A DNA stretch of 64,000 nt from Permianibacter fluminis. GTDB lineage: Bacteria > Pseudomonadota > Gammaproteobacteria > Enterobacterales > Permianibacteraceae. Shown here one piece after another: positions 8,383-17,907 of this stretch (its first letter is position 1; each line of letters begins with the position of its first letter). The notes under the pieces are model-generated. The model had not been told where the DNA came from. It ran no database searches and saw only the letters and a program-made list of their open reading frames with translations. The stretch covers positions 1 to 64,000 of the forward strand of contig NZ_JABMEG010000001.1 of NCBI RefSeq assembly GCF_013179735.1. Reading direction: 5' to 3'. The position numbers and the translations under genes were made by a program.

Positions 8383-9627
8383 TGGCAGAATTGGCTGCGT
8401 GGCGTAGCTCATTATCTGGAAGACACCGTGCGTGGCGGCGGCCGCCTGAACATCAGAATGACCGATCTCGATGCCTTCACGCCGGGCGTCAATGTCGCGG
8501 CAACGCCGGGCGCCGTGGTGTATCAAAACGATTTGATCCAGCTGATTCAATACACTCCGACTACCGAAAAAGTGCACAAGCGGCCGCTGCTGATCATTCC
8601 GCCGTGAATCAACAAGTTCTACATTCTGGATTTGCGGCCGCAGAACTCGTTGGTGCGCTGGGCCGTTGCCCAGGGCCACACCGTGTTTGTGATCTCCTGG
8701 GTCAATCCGGGCGCCGCGCACAAGGACAAAGGCTTTGACGATTACCTGACCGACGGCACGCTGGCCGCCATCGCCGCAGTGCAGAAAATCACCGGCGAGA
8801 AAGAACTGAACGCCATGGGCTATTGCCTCGGCGGTACGCTGCTGGCCAGCACGCTCGCCTACTTCGCGGCCCAAGCCGAACAGCAACCGAAAAAGAAAAA
8901 CCCGATTGCTCGCGCCACCTATATGGCAACGCTGATCGATTTTTCCGAGCCGGGCGAGATCGGCGTTTATATCGACGAGCAACAGCTCGATCTGCTCGAC
9001 GCGCAAATGGCAAAAGAAGGCGTGTTCAACGGCCGCAACATGGCGACCGCGTTCAATTCCCTGCGCGAAAACGATTTGATCTGGAGTTACTGGGTCAACA
9101 ACTACCTGCTCGGCAAGAGCCCGATGGCGTTTGACTTGCTGTACTGGAACTGCGACGCGACCAACCTGCCAAGCAAGATGCACAGCTTTTATCTGCGCAA
9201 CATGTATCTGCACAACCGCTTCAAGGATGCAAACGGCATCACCCTGCTCGACACCCCGATCGATATCCGCAAGATCAAGACGCCGGTCTATTTTCTCTCG
9301 ACCGAACAGGACCACATCGCGCTGTGGACAGCGACCTACAAAGGCGCGCTGCTGCACAGCGGCCCGGTCCGCTTCGTGCTCGGCGGCTCCGGCCATATCG
9401 CTGGCGTGATCAATCCGGATGGCAGCGACAAATACGGTTATCAAACCAACGACGAACTGCCGAAAGACCCGCTGCTCTGGCAAGCCGAGGCAAAACAGCA
9501 CTCCGGCTCATGGTGGCGCGACTGGCATGACTGGGTTACGCAGGACAGCAAAGAGCTGGTGCCGGCACGGCAAATTGAACAAGCGCTGGAACCGGCGCCG
9601 GGCAGTTATGTGAAAGTGAAAGTGTGA
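8383..9627 (+). pseudogene. phaC: phaC, 5'-truncated and with an internal stop (PHA synthase)
   Basis: The reading frame encodes the C-terminal two-thirds of a poly-3-hydroxyalkanoate synthase, including the lipase-like box GYCLGG with the catalytic Cys, the later catalytic Asp region (STEQDHIAL) and the C-terminal His (GGSGHIAG). Homology begins abruptly at about 8383, right after the AT-rich island, so roughly the first 190 residues are missing. At 8605-8607 an in-frame TGA replaces the expected Trp of the conserved PPWINKFYILDL stretch. Upstream and downstream parts stay in one frame. Both lesions make this copy inactive. An intact copy may lie just left of the window, because the segment following phaC is also present at position 1. 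Confidence 0.92.
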
Positions 9628-9690
9628 TCGAAAGAGCTGACAACGTCGCGTAATTCACTACCCCCTCCCGGCCTCCCCCTTCACAGGGGA

Positions 9691-10024
9691 AGGAGTGCCG
9701 CACTCTCCCCATAATGAGCTCCTTCCCCGTAAAGTACTGAGCGAGGTCCCCTACAGGGCTCTAGGCTCCCTCCCCTGTCAAGGGGAGGGCTGGGGGTGGG
9801 GTAATTTACGAGACTACGCCAACTACGTGAACGATCACCGCCACTCACTCAAATCAATCACCAGCCGTTCCAGCCGGGCATCATCTTCAGGCCGCATCAA
9901 TTCAATACCGTTATCACTGAGCGCAGCCCGCGCGCTACTTATCCGGCCACGGTGCTTGCCATCCGCCAGCGCAATCGCGGCGTTGACGATGGTGACATGT
10001 TGCAGATTGCTGGGATTGAAACGG
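9691..10024. repeat. Right copy of the duplicated intergenic segment
   Basis: Matches 1-334 with three substitutions. It follows the phaC remnant by about 60 bases. It holds the GC-rich dispersed palindrome (about 9755-9805) and the start-proximal part of the small gene at 9835-10041. Confidence 0.95.
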
Positions 10025-10041
10025 CACATCACGATGCTCAT
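9835..10041 (-). CDS. Small conserved protein of unknown function, right copy
   Basis: A 68-residue protein identical to that of 145-348 from its seventh residue on, but with a different N-terminus (MSIVMC instead of MNNLTR). All base differences inside the shared part are silent. It lies between the phaC remnant and dam. No recognised domain. Selection on the reading frame is the main support for its being a real gene. Confidence 0.55.
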   Translation of the reverse strand: MSIVMCRFNPSNLQHVTIVNAAIALADGKHRGRISSARAALSDNGIELMRPEDDARLERLVIDLSEWR

Positions 10042-10108
10042 GACAGACTCCCGATGAAGGACCTGTCATGGCTATAGCGCAGTCAAATGACAATACCGTG
10101 GCAGAGCA

Positions 10109-10381
10109 CTAGTACCGCGCCAACAACTCACTGGCATTGTTGCGGCGGGTGCCGTTGCAGCTGATGAAGCGGCGGACCGGGAAGGCGGTCAGTTCGGCGG
10201 ATTGATACAGCTCCCGGGTGATCGGGGTGTCGTGATTGGAAATCAGCACCGGTACCTTTTTGCGGCGCAGGCTGTCGGCGGCGGCGGCGAGATCGAATTG
10301 TTCGGTTGGGCCGAAGGCCGAGCGGGCGTAGGCGGTGAAGCTGGCGGTGGCAGTCAGCGGTACGTACGGCGGATCACAGTA
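10109..10381. repeat. Right copy of the duplicated dam 3' segment
   Basis: Identical by eye to 945-1217. Here it is simply the 3' end of the intact dam gene. Together with the 1-334/9691-10024 pair it defines the direct duplication bracketing the Rhs island. Confidence 0.95.
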
Positions 10382-11077
10382 AACGACATCGCTTTTTTTG
10401 GCCGCTTTCAGCACGGCGCGAAAATCGGCGCAGACAAATTCGGCGCGCTGACTTTTCTGGTGAAACGCCCGCATTTCGTCGGCCGGAAAATACGGTGCCT
10501 TGAATTTGCCGAATGGCACGTTGAAGCCGCCGTCACTGTTGTAACGGCATAGACCGTTGTAGCCATGCCGGTTCAGGTACAGAAACAGCGCCGCTTTTTC
10601 CCGCCGATCTTTTTCTCTATCGATATCCAGCTTGTTGAATTTTTCCCGCAGCGCGTAATAGCGTTCGGCGGAATTGTTCCTGGCGGTGAACCAACGCTGG
10701 GCGTAGTCGATGAACGCATCGCCCTGGCTTTGCAAGGTTTGATACAGCCCGATCAGATCCGGATTGATATCGGCCAGCCGGTACGCATCGAATTCGGTAT
10801 TGAGAAACACCGCGCCGGAACCGACGAATGGCTCGATCAAGCGCTTGCCCGGCGGCAAGGCCAGCAGGATATGCGGCAGCACCCGGAATTTGCCGCCGGC
10901 CCATTTCAGAAACGGCCGCTGCTTCGGCGCCGCTTTGGCGAGTGGCTTGGCAGTCGGATTGGCTGCTGAATTAGCAACAACGAGGCGGACGACGGACACG
11001 GGCACAGGCAACCGGACGAGAGGGAACGCCGGCAGTGTAAGGGAGTTGATCGGGAAATTCAGCAGCGGCCCGATCAA
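10109..11077 (-). CDS. dam: DNA adenine methylase (GATC), Dam family
   Basis: Class I SAM-dependent N6-adenine methyltransferase. The SAM motif FLKWAGGK appears at about residues 56-63, the IEPFVGSGAVF motif near 82 and the catalytic DPPY near 235. The methylase domain is about 265 residues, close to E. coli Dam. The longest frame adds about 50 Ala/Pro/Val-rich residues upstream of KQRPFLKW, so the true start may be an internal GTG. It lies alone between the small gene and the SprA-like gene on the same strand. Its role would be GATC methylation for mismatch repair and gene control, unless its specificity differs, which sequence alone cannot settle. Confidence 0.9.
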   Translation of the reverse strand: MIGPLLNFPINSLTLPAFPLVRLPVPVSVVRLVVANSAANPTAKPLAKAAPKQRPFLKWAGGKFRVLPHILLALPPGKRLIEPFVGSGAVFLNTEFDAYRLADINPDLIGLYQTLQSQGDAFIDYAQRWFTARNNSAERYYALREKFNKLDIDREKDRREKAALFLYLNRHGYNGLCRYNSDGGFNVPFGKFKAPYFPADEMRAFHQKSQRAEFVCADFRAVLKAAKKSDVVYCDPPYVPLTATASFTAYARSAFGPTEQFDLAAAADSLRRKKVPVLISNHDTPITRELYQSAELTAFPVRRFISCNGTRRNNASELLARY

Positions 11078-11130
11078 CGGCAGATCGGTTCTGACGCTTG
11101 ATTGATCAAACTTTGATCAATGGGCGCCGT

Positions 11131-12129
11131 TCAGGCACTGGCGCGGAAATCGCGGGCGAAATAATCGGTAACGCCGAGCGTGCGCAGGCGATCGGTCAAC
11201 GAGAAATTGCTGGCGAGGTTGGCGCTGCTGCTGATCGGGCTCAGATGCGGCTTGCTGCATATCGGGCAGGGACTGCGCAGCGGCGCATCGCGGTACACCG
11301 TCAGGCCGCTAGGCTCCGCCGCGGAGGCCGGGCTCGCCAATGAGTCAGCGCCGGCGTCATCACCAAACACCGCGCTGGTCGCGCTGTCACTGGCCAGCGT
11401 GGTTTTGCCGCTGCTGTCAACGCCACTGCCCGATTCGGCCTGCAGCTGAATGGCCAGCTGACGGCGCGCCTCGGCAATGAGCGCGGTCGCCCGCGCTGCA
11501 ACTTGGCGGTCTTGCGCCGACGGGTCGGCTGGCGCCAAGGCGGCGGCCCGGACCGTTTCCAGCTTGCGAATAGTCGCCTGCGGGTTGTCCGGCACCGTGC
11601 TGACATCAATGCTGACTTCGCCACCGACGGCATAGCGGCGGCCATCCGGACCTTTCTGATACTGGAAGAACGGCGTGCCGGCGTACTGGCCGCCGACCGA
11701 GGCGTGCGCGGCTTCGTGCGCCCGCACCTCGCGGTCGCGCGATTTCAGCTGGCCGACTTCCTGCTGGATTTCCTGCTGCTGGCTGCGCTCGCGTGCATCC
11801 TGCTGGGCCGAGCCTTGCGGGTTCTGGTTGTTGCGGCCGTCGGGGTCGACCCGGGTACCGGCGTCCTGCCGGTTGGCGGCGGTCGGGCTGCCGGTATCGG
11901 CACGGGCGGCGTCCGGCCGACCGGTGTCGCTGCGCTGGGCGGCGTCACGGGTTTCGATGCCAGTGCGGTTGCGGTCGTAATCGTCGGCTTCGGCGCGACT
12001 GCGACTGCCGGCACCGGTGCCGGTCGGTTCGGGGATGGGTTCGAAACGGGCGTTATCGCGCCGGATGGCTTCCAGCTGCGGCTGGGCCACCGGCGGCAAT
12101 GAATTCAGGGGAGCCGCAACGGTCAACAT
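11131..12129 (-). CDS. Putative metalloprotease, SprA-related (CJM1_0395-type)
   Basis: A 332-residue protein. The first about 120 residues are low-complexity, rich in Arg, Asp, Thr and Gln. A central conserved domain then contains SRDREVRAHEAAHASVGGQ, in which HEAAH is an HExxH zinc-binding motif, followed by the family feature YAVGGEVSID. The C-terminal part includes a CPIC pair. No signal peptide. The molecular substrate of this family is not established. The small gene at 12145-12396 lies 15 bases upstream on the same strand and is probably co-transcribed. Confidence 0.8.
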   Translation of the reverse strand: MLTVAAPLNSLPPVAQPQLEAIRRDNARFEPIPEPTGTGAGSRSRAEADDYDRNRTGIETRDAAQRSDTGRPDAARADTGSPTAANRQDAGTRVDPDGRNNQNPQGSAQQDARERSQQQEIQQEVGQLKSRDREVRAHEAAHASVGGQYAGTPFFQYQKGPDGRRYAVGGEVSIDVSTVPDNPQATIRKLETVRAAALAPADPSAQDRQVAARATALIAEARRQLAIQLQAESGSGVDSSGKTTLASDSATSAVFGDDAGADSLASPASAAEPSGLTVYRDAPLRSPCPICSKPHLSPISSSANLASNFSLTDRLRTLGVTDYFARDFRASA

Positions 12130-12144
12130 GGCGGCGCGACCATA

Positions 12145-12396
12145 TCAGGCTCGAACATCCAGCAGGCTGCCGAGGACCTTGTCCGCGGTTTCGATGACCT
12201 TGGCGGAGGCGCCGGCCTGCTGTTCGGCTTGCTTGAGCTCGACCAGCGGCTTGACCAGATCCTGCTCCGGTTTGGTCGTGCCCGCCTGGGCGATCTGCTC
12301 GGACGCTTCTTCGGCGCGCTGGGTGGCACGCTGAAAACCCTCCACGCCAGAAGCAAAGGCGGATGCCGGCCGGGCAAGTGATGATGAAATTTCCAT
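12145..12396 (-). CDS. Small helical protein resembling flagellar rod/hook C-termini
   Basis: An 83-residue protein. Its last about 40 residues (LVKPLVELKQAEQQ then ASAKVIETADKVLGSLLDVRA-like) resemble the C-terminal helix that closes flagellar rod and hook proteins, where a NVVxEMVxLIxAQ pattern is followed by AKVIxTADxML. The rest of such proteins is missing, so this is not a rod subunit. It sits immediately upstream of the SprA-like gene. No flagellar structural genes are visible in the window. Function unknown. Confidence 0.65.
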   Translation of the reverse strand: MEISSSLARPASAFASGVEGFQRATQRAEEASEQIAQAGTTKPEQDLVKPLVELKQAEQQAGASAKVIETADKVLGSLLDVRA

Positions 12397-12577
12397 ACGC
12401 AGCTCCTTACGACGACAACCAGGTGTTCAGCAGAACACGGTACGGGACGACTTGCCTGTCGAGGATGACGACCAACGACCAACAGGACGCAGGCAGCGCC
12501 ATGATAGCTCGTTTTTTGACCAACCGCAGCTACCGCAGTTCAGCCCGGCCTTACCGCCGGTCAGCTGGCGCCAGCGG

Positions 12578-13346
<769 letters not shown>

Positions 13347-13364
13347 TTGAGTCGATTGATTTCA

Positions 13365-13435
13365 TGTGGGAGCGGCTTCAGCCGCGATAGATTTTTCTTG
13401 CCTGCATCGCTATCGCGGCTAAAGCCGCTCCCACA
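13365..13435. repeat. Second REP pair (GTGGGAGCGGCTTCAGCCGC type)
   Basis: Facing units at 13365-13389 and 13411-13435 share the GTGGGAGCGGCT head and end in TCGCGG. They belong to a variant slightly different from the first pair. Such elements are mobilised by RAYT-type transposases in related bacteria. No such gene is visible in this window. Confidence 0.9.
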
Positions 13436-13516
13436 AAAGGCTTTCGCATGCGGCTCTCACTAACTGCCCACTAACGACTCGCGCAAACGCGTTCAACACG
13501 CACCGCTGACAACACC

Positions 13517-14440
13517 TTACGGTTGCTTGCGCCGAATCGGGATCTCGCTGAGCGGCATCGCGAACTCGTTCGCCAATCCGGTCGGGCGTGCGCGCACTTC
13601 CGTGCCCCAGGCATGGCCGTAGACCACTTCCCAGGTCGCCGGCACCTGGCCATCATTGCGCCGGAAGCTTTCGTACGCCGCCATCATCTGTTTCAATTGC
13701 GCCGGCGTGGTCAGGGCATGTGAACGACCGGCATTGATATTGTGCGCGCCGATGCCTTTCAGCTCGCGCAGCAATACCGGCACGTCCTTGTAGGTCAGGA
13801 CCAGATTTTCCATGTCCATGACCGGATCGGCGAGGCGCGCCCGCACCATGGCGTCACCGACATCGTGCATGTCCATAAACCGGTTGACGTGAATGCGGTC
13901 ATCGACCTGCGCCCACGCGGCACGCAATTCTTTCAAAGTATCCGGCCCGAAACTGGCGAACAGCAGCAAGCCGCTCGGCTTCAATACCCGTTGAATTTCG
14001 GCAAATGCCGGCTCCGGGTTGGCCAGCCACTGAAACGCCAGATTGGACACCACCAGATCAATCGAGTCGGACGCAAACGGCAAACTTTCGGCGTCAGCGC
14101 ACAGATACTGTTCTTTGGCAAACCAGCCGCGCCGACGCTGCGCTGCTGCGGCCATGCCAAAGGCCAAATCGACGCCGAATACCCGCGCTTTCGGATAACG
14201 TTTTTGCAAGGCGCGAGTGCACGCGCCGGTGCCCGAGCCAATATCCAAAATTCGCTGCGGGCTCAGCTTCATGAAATCAAGCCGCTCCAGCAGACGCTTG
14301 CCGACCTCCTGCTGCAGAAAGGCATTGGCATCATAACTGGCCGCTGCCGCACTGAACGACGCCGCAATCGCGCGCTTCTGCAGCGCATATCGATCGTTGT
14401 CGTTGAAATTTGGCGCCGTTGATGAAGACGATTTAGTCAC
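13517..14440 (-). CDS. bioC: Malonyl-ACP O-methyltransferase
   Basis: SAM-dependent methylation of malonyl-ACP, which disguises it as a primer for pimeloyl synthesis by the fatty-acid machinery. The SAM motif ILDIGSGTGACT lies near residue 65, followed by DLAFGM and SNLAFQWLANP, the typical BioC post-motif. At 307 residues it is somewhat longer than E. coli BioC (251) because of extra residues at both ends. Its start overlaps the bioH stop by 8 bases, so the two are translationally coupled. Confidence 0.95.
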   Translation of the reverse strand: MTKSSSSTAPNFNDNDRYALQKRAIAASFSAAAASYDANAFLQQEVGKRLLERLDFMKLSPQRILDIGSGTGACTRALQKRYPKARVFGVDLAFGMAAAAQRRRGWFAKEQYLCADAESLPFASDSIDLVVSNLAFQWLANPEPAFAEIQRVLKPSGLLLFASFGPDTLKELRAAWAQVDDRIHVNRFMDMHDVGDAMVRARLADPVMDMENLVLTYKDVPVLLRELKGIGAHNINAGRSHALTTPAQLKQMMAAYESFRRNDGQVPATWEVVYGHAWGTEVRARPTGLANEFAMPLSEIPIRRKQP

Positions 14441-15203
14441 GCAGCCACCCGGTTACCACATCAATAAAGTCGCGTTTATGCGACAGAAACGGCGCATGGC
14501 TGGCATGCCTGAACACATGCTGTTCGCTTCGAGGCGACAAGGCCTGGACATCAGCCGCCACTTTCGCTGGCACCAGCGCATCAAGCTGACCGTACAGACG
14601 CAGGAACGGCAACTGGATCTCGTGCAGGCGCGAACGGACATCGGCATCGTGCAGCAAGGCCAGACCGCCGCGCAGCGCGTCGGTCGATGGCGTGCCGTAA
14701 ATAAACAACCGCTCTTTCAGCTGTTTCAGATCGTCTTTCTGGGTTTCCGAGCCCATTGACGAAATCGCCAGAAAGCGCAGCAGTGTTGCCTGATAATCCT
14801 GTTCCAGCGAACGGGTGAAGGTGTCGAGCACCTCCGGCTTCATGGCATGCGGCCAGTCGTCGCCCTGCAGAAAGCGCGGATTGCTGCACAAGGTAATCAG
14901 TTTGTTGACTCGTGCCGGGGCATCGATTGCTATCTGCGTTGCGACCAGACCACCGAGCGACCAGCCGAGGTAATGCGCTTTTGCTGGCGCCACCGAAAGC
15001 ACCTGATCACGCAACATAGTCAAGCTGTACGGCTCCGTCGGTGCCGCACTGCGACCGAAGCCGGGCAAATCGACAAAGGTCACCCGAAACTGCGCGGTCA
15101 GTTCGGCGCGGATCGGTTCATAAATGCCGGCGTGCAGACCCCAGCCGTGCAACAGCACCAGCTCCGGACCTTCTCCGACAGTTTCAGCAAACGGCAATGA
15201 CAT
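14433..15203 (-). CDS. bioH: Pimeloyl-ACP methyl ester esterase
   Basis: Alpha/beta hydrolase that cleaves the methyl ester to release pimeloyl-ACP for BioF. The oxyanion region LLHGWGLH is near residue 16, the nucleophile elbow GWSLGG near 78, the acid in YGQLDALVP and the His in HASHAPFLSH. The start at 15203 (MSLPFAE) is chosen because GAGAG precedes it. An in-frame ATG at 15227 is an alternative. The length of 256 residues equals that of E. coli BioH. It lies inside the bio operon, unlike in E. coli, where bioH is separate. Confidence 0.95.
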   Translation of the reverse strand: MSLPFAETVGEGPELVLLHGWGLHAGIYEPIRAELTAQFRVTFVDLPGFGRSAAPTEPYSLTMLRDQVLSVAPAKAHYLGWSLGGLVATQIAIDAPARVNKLITLCSNPRFLQGDDWPHAMKPEVLDTFTRSLEQDYQATLLRFLAISSMGSETQKDDLKQLKERLFIYGTPSTDALRGGLALLHDADVRSRLHEIQLPFLRLYGQLDALVPAKVAADVQALSPRSEQHVFRHASHAPFLSHKRDFIDVVTGWLRD

Positions 15204-15296
15204 TACGCTCTCATTAAAAAGTGACATCGCGGCGCCGTGTGTGGCTCCCTGCACATCATGGGATTCCCCACATCCATGCGGGTCACACCGCCGCTC

Positions 15297-16463
15297 CTAC
15301 ATGTCCTGTTTGGTCAGTAATTCCGCCAACACATCGACCAGCTCGCGAATATCGCGCTCGTCGTGCGCGGCACTGAGCGTGATACGTAGCCGAGCGGTAT
15401 TCGGTGGCACCGTTGGTGGCCGAATCGCGCTGACCAGAAAGCCGCGAGCTTCCAGCGCCCGGCTCAGCGCCAACGCCTGACCGGCATCACCCACCAGCAG
15501 CGGTTGAATGGCGGTGTCCGACGGCATCAGATTCAGTTCGTGTGCGCGGGCGCAGGCCTTGAACAGTGCAATATGCTGACGCAAACGCTCGCGCCGCCAG
15601 CTTTCGCTTTGCAGCAGCGTGAGGCTGGCGCGGGTGGCGGCCGCGACAGCGGCCGGCATGGCCGTGGTGTAGATATAGGGCCGGGAAAACTGGATCAGGT
15701 ATTCGATCAGATCGCGGCTGCCGGCGACAAACGCGCCGAAGGTGCCGAGCGCCTTGCCCAGCGTCGCCATGTAAATCGGCACCTGCTCGGCAGGCAAACC
15801 GAAATGTTCCAGCGCGCCGGCGCCACGCTCACCGAGCACACCAAAACCGTGCGCATCATCGACCATCAGCCAGGCATTTTGCTCGGCGCTGATGCGCACC
15901 AGCTCCGGCAATGGCGCCAGATCGCCATCCATGCTGAATACCGCGTCGGTGACCACCAGTTTGTGCGCCGCCAGCGAGCCACTGAGCTTGTCATTGAGCG
16001 CATCACAGTTTTTGTGCCGATAGCGGACAAAATGCGCGCCGGATGCCAGGCCACCATCGAGCAGCGAGGCATGATTGAGCTTGTCTTCGAACACGGCGTC
16101 GCCATCACCGACCAGTGCCGTGATGATGCCAAGATTGGCCATGAACCCGGTGGAAAAACACAGCGCGGCTTCGCGGCCGGTAAATGCTGCCAGTTCTTCT
16201 TCGAGCGCCTCGTGTTCGCGACTGTGGCCGGTGATCAAATGCGAAGCGCCGCTGCCGAGACCGTATTTGTCGAGCGCCGCCCGGGTGGCCGCCACGACCG
16301 CCGGGTGATTGCTGTGGCCGAGATAATCGTTGCTGCTGAAGTTGACGAGTTCACGAGCACCGAGTCGGACTTTGACGCCAGTCGGCGAATCGATGATGCG
16401 GCGCACGCGCAGCAGATCGTTTTGGCGGCGTTCGGTGAGGGCACTGGAGAGGAAGGATTTCAT
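15297..16463 (-). CDS. bioF: 8-amino-7-oxononanoate synthase
   Basis: PLP-dependent condensation of pimeloyl-ACP with alanine. The PLP Lys lies in TLGKALGTFGAF, with the Asp in VDDAHGFGVLG and the loop FSSNDYLGHSNH near the N-terminus. The start at 16463 (MKSFLSS) yields 388 residues, normal for the family. Further upstream codons in the frame read through repeat DNA. It follows bioB after 281 bases of repeats. Confidence 0.95.
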   Translation of the reverse strand: MKSFLSSALTERRQNDLLRVRRIIDSPTGVKVRLGARELVNFSSNDYLGHSNHPAVVAATRAALDKYGLGSGASHLITGHSREHEALEEELAAFTGREAALCFSTGFMANLGIITALVGDGDAVFEDKLNHASLLDGGLASGAHFVRYRHKNCDALNDKLSGSLAAHKLVVTDAVFSMDGDLAPLPELVRISAEQNAWLMVDDAHGFGVLGERGAGALEHFGLPAEQVPIYMATLGKALGTFGAFVAGSRDLIEYLIQFSRPYIYTTAMPAAVAAATRASLTLLQSESWRRERLRQHIALFKACARAHELNLMPSDTAIQPLLVGDAGQALALSRALEARGFLVSAIRPPTVPPNTARLRITLSAAHDERDIRELVDVLAELLTKQDM

Positions 16464-16526
16464 GATTTCAGCTCCAGCGAGAAATTCTAGGTCGGAGCGG
16501 CGATTCCCCACCCCGGCCCGTCCAGC

Positions 16527-16619
16527 CACCAACAGAATTGGTGGCGTTCGTATGGCAAATTCGTCAACTGTGACGAATTTGAAACCCCATCCTCACCCCC
16601 CTCGCAGGGGAGGGAGCTG
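16527..16619. repeat. Cluster of small hairpins and the dispersed GC-rich repeat
   Basis: A 7-bp hairpin at 16527-16545 and a perfect 11-bp hairpin at 16556-16581 (CAAATTCGTCA, loop ACTG) precede a copy of the CCCCTCGCAGGGGAGGGAG-type repeat that also occurs at about 70-115 and 9660-9806. All lie in the bioB-bioF spacer. Confidence 0.7.
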
Positions 16620-16657
16620 ATGTTGTCGAACTCGACTGGACTATCTTGCATATCACC

Positions 16658-16732
16658 GTCATTCCCGCGAAAGCGGGAATCTCCATGGAACCAAACGTTA
16701 CCTAGGGAGATCCCCGCTTTTGCGGGGATGAC
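16658..16732. repeat. GTCATTCCCGCG inverted-repeat element
   Basis: Outer arms GTCATTCCCGCGAAAGCGGG (from 16658) and CCCCGCTTTTGCGGGGATGAC-like (ending 16732) are inverted and each contains a smaller palindrome. This is a widespread miniature-repeat design. It sits just downstream of the bioB stop. Confidence 0.85.
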
Positions 16733-16744
16733 ACCAAAACGCTA

Positions 16745-17803
16745 TCAGTGCGTTGAACAAGCGTCGTGATAGAGCGCTGATTCGTCTTTGGCCTTCGGCA
16801 GTTCAAAGTGCTCGTCTTCCACGAACTCTCGCTGCTCTTGCTGAATACCGAGCTTGGCGAACAGCGCCCGATCCCGATCCGCTTCCGGGTTGCCGGTGGT
16901 CAGCAGTTTTTCGCCGTAGAAAATCGAGTTGGCGCCGGCATTGAAACAGAGCGACTGCATTTCTTCGCTCATCGCTTCGCGGCCAGCGGACAGGCGCACG
17001 TACGAGCTTGGCATCATGATGCGGGCAGTGGCGATGGTGCGGACGAATTCGAGCCAGTCGAGTTTGTCGGTGTGTTCCAGTGGCGTGCCTTTGACGGCAA
17101 CCAGCATGTTGATCGGCACACTTTGCGGATGCTCGGGCAGGTTGGCCAGCTCGCGCAGCAGGCCGAGCCGATCGTTTTGGGTTTCGCCCATGCCGACAAT
17201 GCCGCCAGCGCAAACGTTAATGCCGGCATCGCGCACGTGCTGCAGCGTGTTCAGCCGATCTTCGTAGGTGCGGGTGGTGATGATCTTGCCGTAGTACTCC
17301 GGCGAGGTATCGAGATTGTGGTTGTAGTAATCGAGGCCGGCTTCTTTCAGGCGCTGAGCCTGATCATCGCTGAGCATGCCGAGCGTAACGCAGCTTTCCA
17401 GACCAAGCGATTTCACTGCCTTGATCATTTCCAGCACGACGACGAAATCTTTTTCGCGCGGGCTGCGCCAGGCAGCACCCATGCAAAAGCGGGTGGCGCC
17501 GGTTTCTTTGGCTTCTTTGGCGCGGGTGATCACGTCTTCAATGGCCATCAGCTGTTCTTTCGACAGGCTGGTGTCGTAGTGGCCGCTTTGCGGGCAGTAG
17601 GCGCAGTCTTCCGGGCAGGCGCCGGTCTTGATCGACAACAGCGTCGAGGTCTGCACCTGATTCGGATTGAAATGACGGCGATGCAGGCTCTGGGCAACGA
17701 ACAGCAGATCGTTGAATGGCAGGTTGAACACCTGCTCGACCTCGGCCAGCGACCAGTCGTGACGGATGGCGCCGGTCAACAGCCGGTCGATAAGTTGGCC
17801 CAT
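16745..17803 (-). CDS. bioB: Biotin synthase (radical SAM)
   Basis: Inserts sulfur into dethiobiotin. The radical-SAM cluster motif [11 protein letters not shown] is near residues 56-66. [11 protein letters not shown] and [10 protein letters not shown] are family signatures. The start at 17803 (MGQLIDRL) gives 352 residues, close to E. coli BioB (346). A GGAG lies about 8 bases upstream. First gene of the leftward bio operon, with a good sigma70 promoter and a BirA-type operator in the 119-base gap to divergent comF. Confidence 0.97.
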   Translation of the reverse strand: MGQLIDRLLTGAIRHDWSLAEVEQVFNLPFNDLLFVAQSLHRRHFNPNQVQTSTLLSIKTGACPEDCAYCPQSGHYDTSLSKEQLMAIEDVITRAKEAKETGATRFCMGAAWRSPREKDFVVVLEMIKAVKSLGLESCVTLGMLSDDQAQRLKEAGLDYYNHNLDTSPEYYGKIITTRTYEDRLNTLQHVRDAGINVCAGGIVGMGETQNDRLGLLRELANLPEHPQSVPINMLVAVKGTPLEHTDKLDWLEFVRTIATARIMMPSSYVRLSAGREAMSEEMQSLCFNAGANSIFYGEKLLTTGNPEADRDRALFAKLGIQQEQREFVEDEHFELPKAKDESALYHDACSTH

Positions 17804-17879
17804 GGGATGTCTCCGGGTAAAGTCGGCGGGGTGGCGGCTCCGATCGGCTCCGGCCAAAGCCCCCACAAAAGCTGGCGGC

Positions 17880-17907
17880 ATCATAGCCGGCCAAGGATAG
17901 CTGTCAA
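17880..17907 (-). promoter_or_regulatory. Sigma70 promoter of bioB
   Basis: On the minus strand TTGACA (17907-17902) and TATGAT (17885-17880) are separated by 16 bases. The expected start of transcription is about 70 bases before the bioB ATG. The -35 box lies within one half of the BirA-type operator. Confidence 0.75.

Noticed and set aside
8353-9501. 382-residue minus-strand frame over the phaC relic
   Set aside because: Antisense shadow. The phaC frame explains the conservation, and the plus-strand lesions do not affect this conclusion.
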